DNA of 64,000 nucleotides, from positions 24,396-88,395 of the forward strand of contig NW_004087493.1 in the NCBI RefSeq assembly GCF_000220395.1, written 5' to 3'. Each line of letters starts with the position of its first letter. The stretch's first letter is position 1. Made by a program: the position numbers and the translations under genes. Under the pieces are notes generated by a model. The model worked only from the letters and a program-made list of their open reading frames with translations. It was not told where the DNA came from and searched no databases. Below are positions 63,751-64,000 of the stretch, in pieces. This DNA is from Ichthyophthirius multifiliis. Its lineage: Eukaryota; Ciliophora; Oligohymenophorea; Hymenostomatida.

Positions 63751-64000
63751 TATTTTAAAATTGTTATTTAACTTTTGTTTTATTAAAAATTTTTAATATT
63801 TTATAAAATAAAATTTAAAAAGTTATTTTTTTTGCTTTTAAATATATAAAAAATATAGTTTTTTTATAAATTTTTATAATTCTATTATTAAAAAAAGCTG
63901 TCATTTACTCAATTAATTTATAAAATGTTAATTTTTGTCATATTTTATATTAAAAAAAAAATATTAAAGATTTATTTCTTTAATATGTATTTTTTTTTTT

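Noticed and set aside
1-64000. tRNA or rRNA genes, CRISPR arrays, transposons or virus-derived elements
   Set aside because: No GC-rich cloverleaf-like segment, no spaced direct repeats, and no transposase, reverse transcriptase, integrase or capsid motifs were recognised while reading both strands; a covariance-model search would be needed to exclude small RNAs.

Overview
The window looks like macronuclear DNA of a ciliate, most likely an oligohymenophorean close to Ichthyophthirius. It is extremely AT-rich. Conserved proteins can be read through only if TAA and TAG are sense codons (glutamine), and essentially every traceable gene ends in TGA. Introns are short, AT-only GT...AG introns (28 to about 200 nt). 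Conventional ORF calling therefore fails here: nearly all standard-code ORFs are shadows. All calls below come from reading in the ciliate code (TGA as the only stop) and comparing by eye with remembered protein families; no database search was run.

Layout. 1-6.8 kb: 3' part of COG2 (+), an FBPase-like protein (-), an unknown multi-pass membrane protein (+), and a large ciliate-type two-TM protein (-). 7.2-10.7 kb: epsin (+) and a Rab2-like GTPase (-). 11.7-35.0 kb: a long run of minus-strand genes: an RRM protein, an unknown helical protein, a second copy of the two-TM family, a DeSI/PPPDE peptidase, a P5B (ATP13A-type) ATPase with altered catalytic motifs, profilin, and a roughly 8-kb USP9X-type deubiquitinase with a Tudor/MBT-like N-terminus. 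36.4-45.5 kb: a four-EF-hand calcium-binding protein (+), a zinc-finger coiled-coil protein (-), a small coiled-coil protein (+), a membrane RING-H2 protein (+), a SWEET-like transporter (-), and a Brr6/Brl1-like nuclear-envelope protein (+). 46.1-53.6 kb: protein-L-isoaspartate methyltransferase with extensions (-), a doubtful Cys-rich protein (-), a second USP carrying an N-myristoylation/palmitoylation-type start (+), and the scavenger decapping enzyme DcpS (-). 54.8-63.8 kb: SURF1 (+), a long coiled-coil protein (-), a TRIM-like RING/B-box protein (+), a region that may hold decayed coding sequence, a ciliary-type ECTFKP-repeat protein (+), and a RIIAD1-like protein (-).

There are no operons; neighbours are unrelated housekeeping and ciliate-specific genes separated by AT-rich spacers, with convergent 3' ends sometimes only tens of bases apart. 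Shared themes are membrane traffic (COG2, epsin, Rab, the P5B ATPase), ubiquitin handling (two USPs, a DeSI peptidase, RING and B-box proteins) and cilia (the last few genes). No rRNA, tRNA, CRISPR array, telomere, transposon or viral element was recognised. The strongest unusual signals are the P5B ATPase, which has lost two catalytic motifs and is altered in a third while staying open over about 1,100 codons, and the FBPase-like protein, which lacks several metal ligands.
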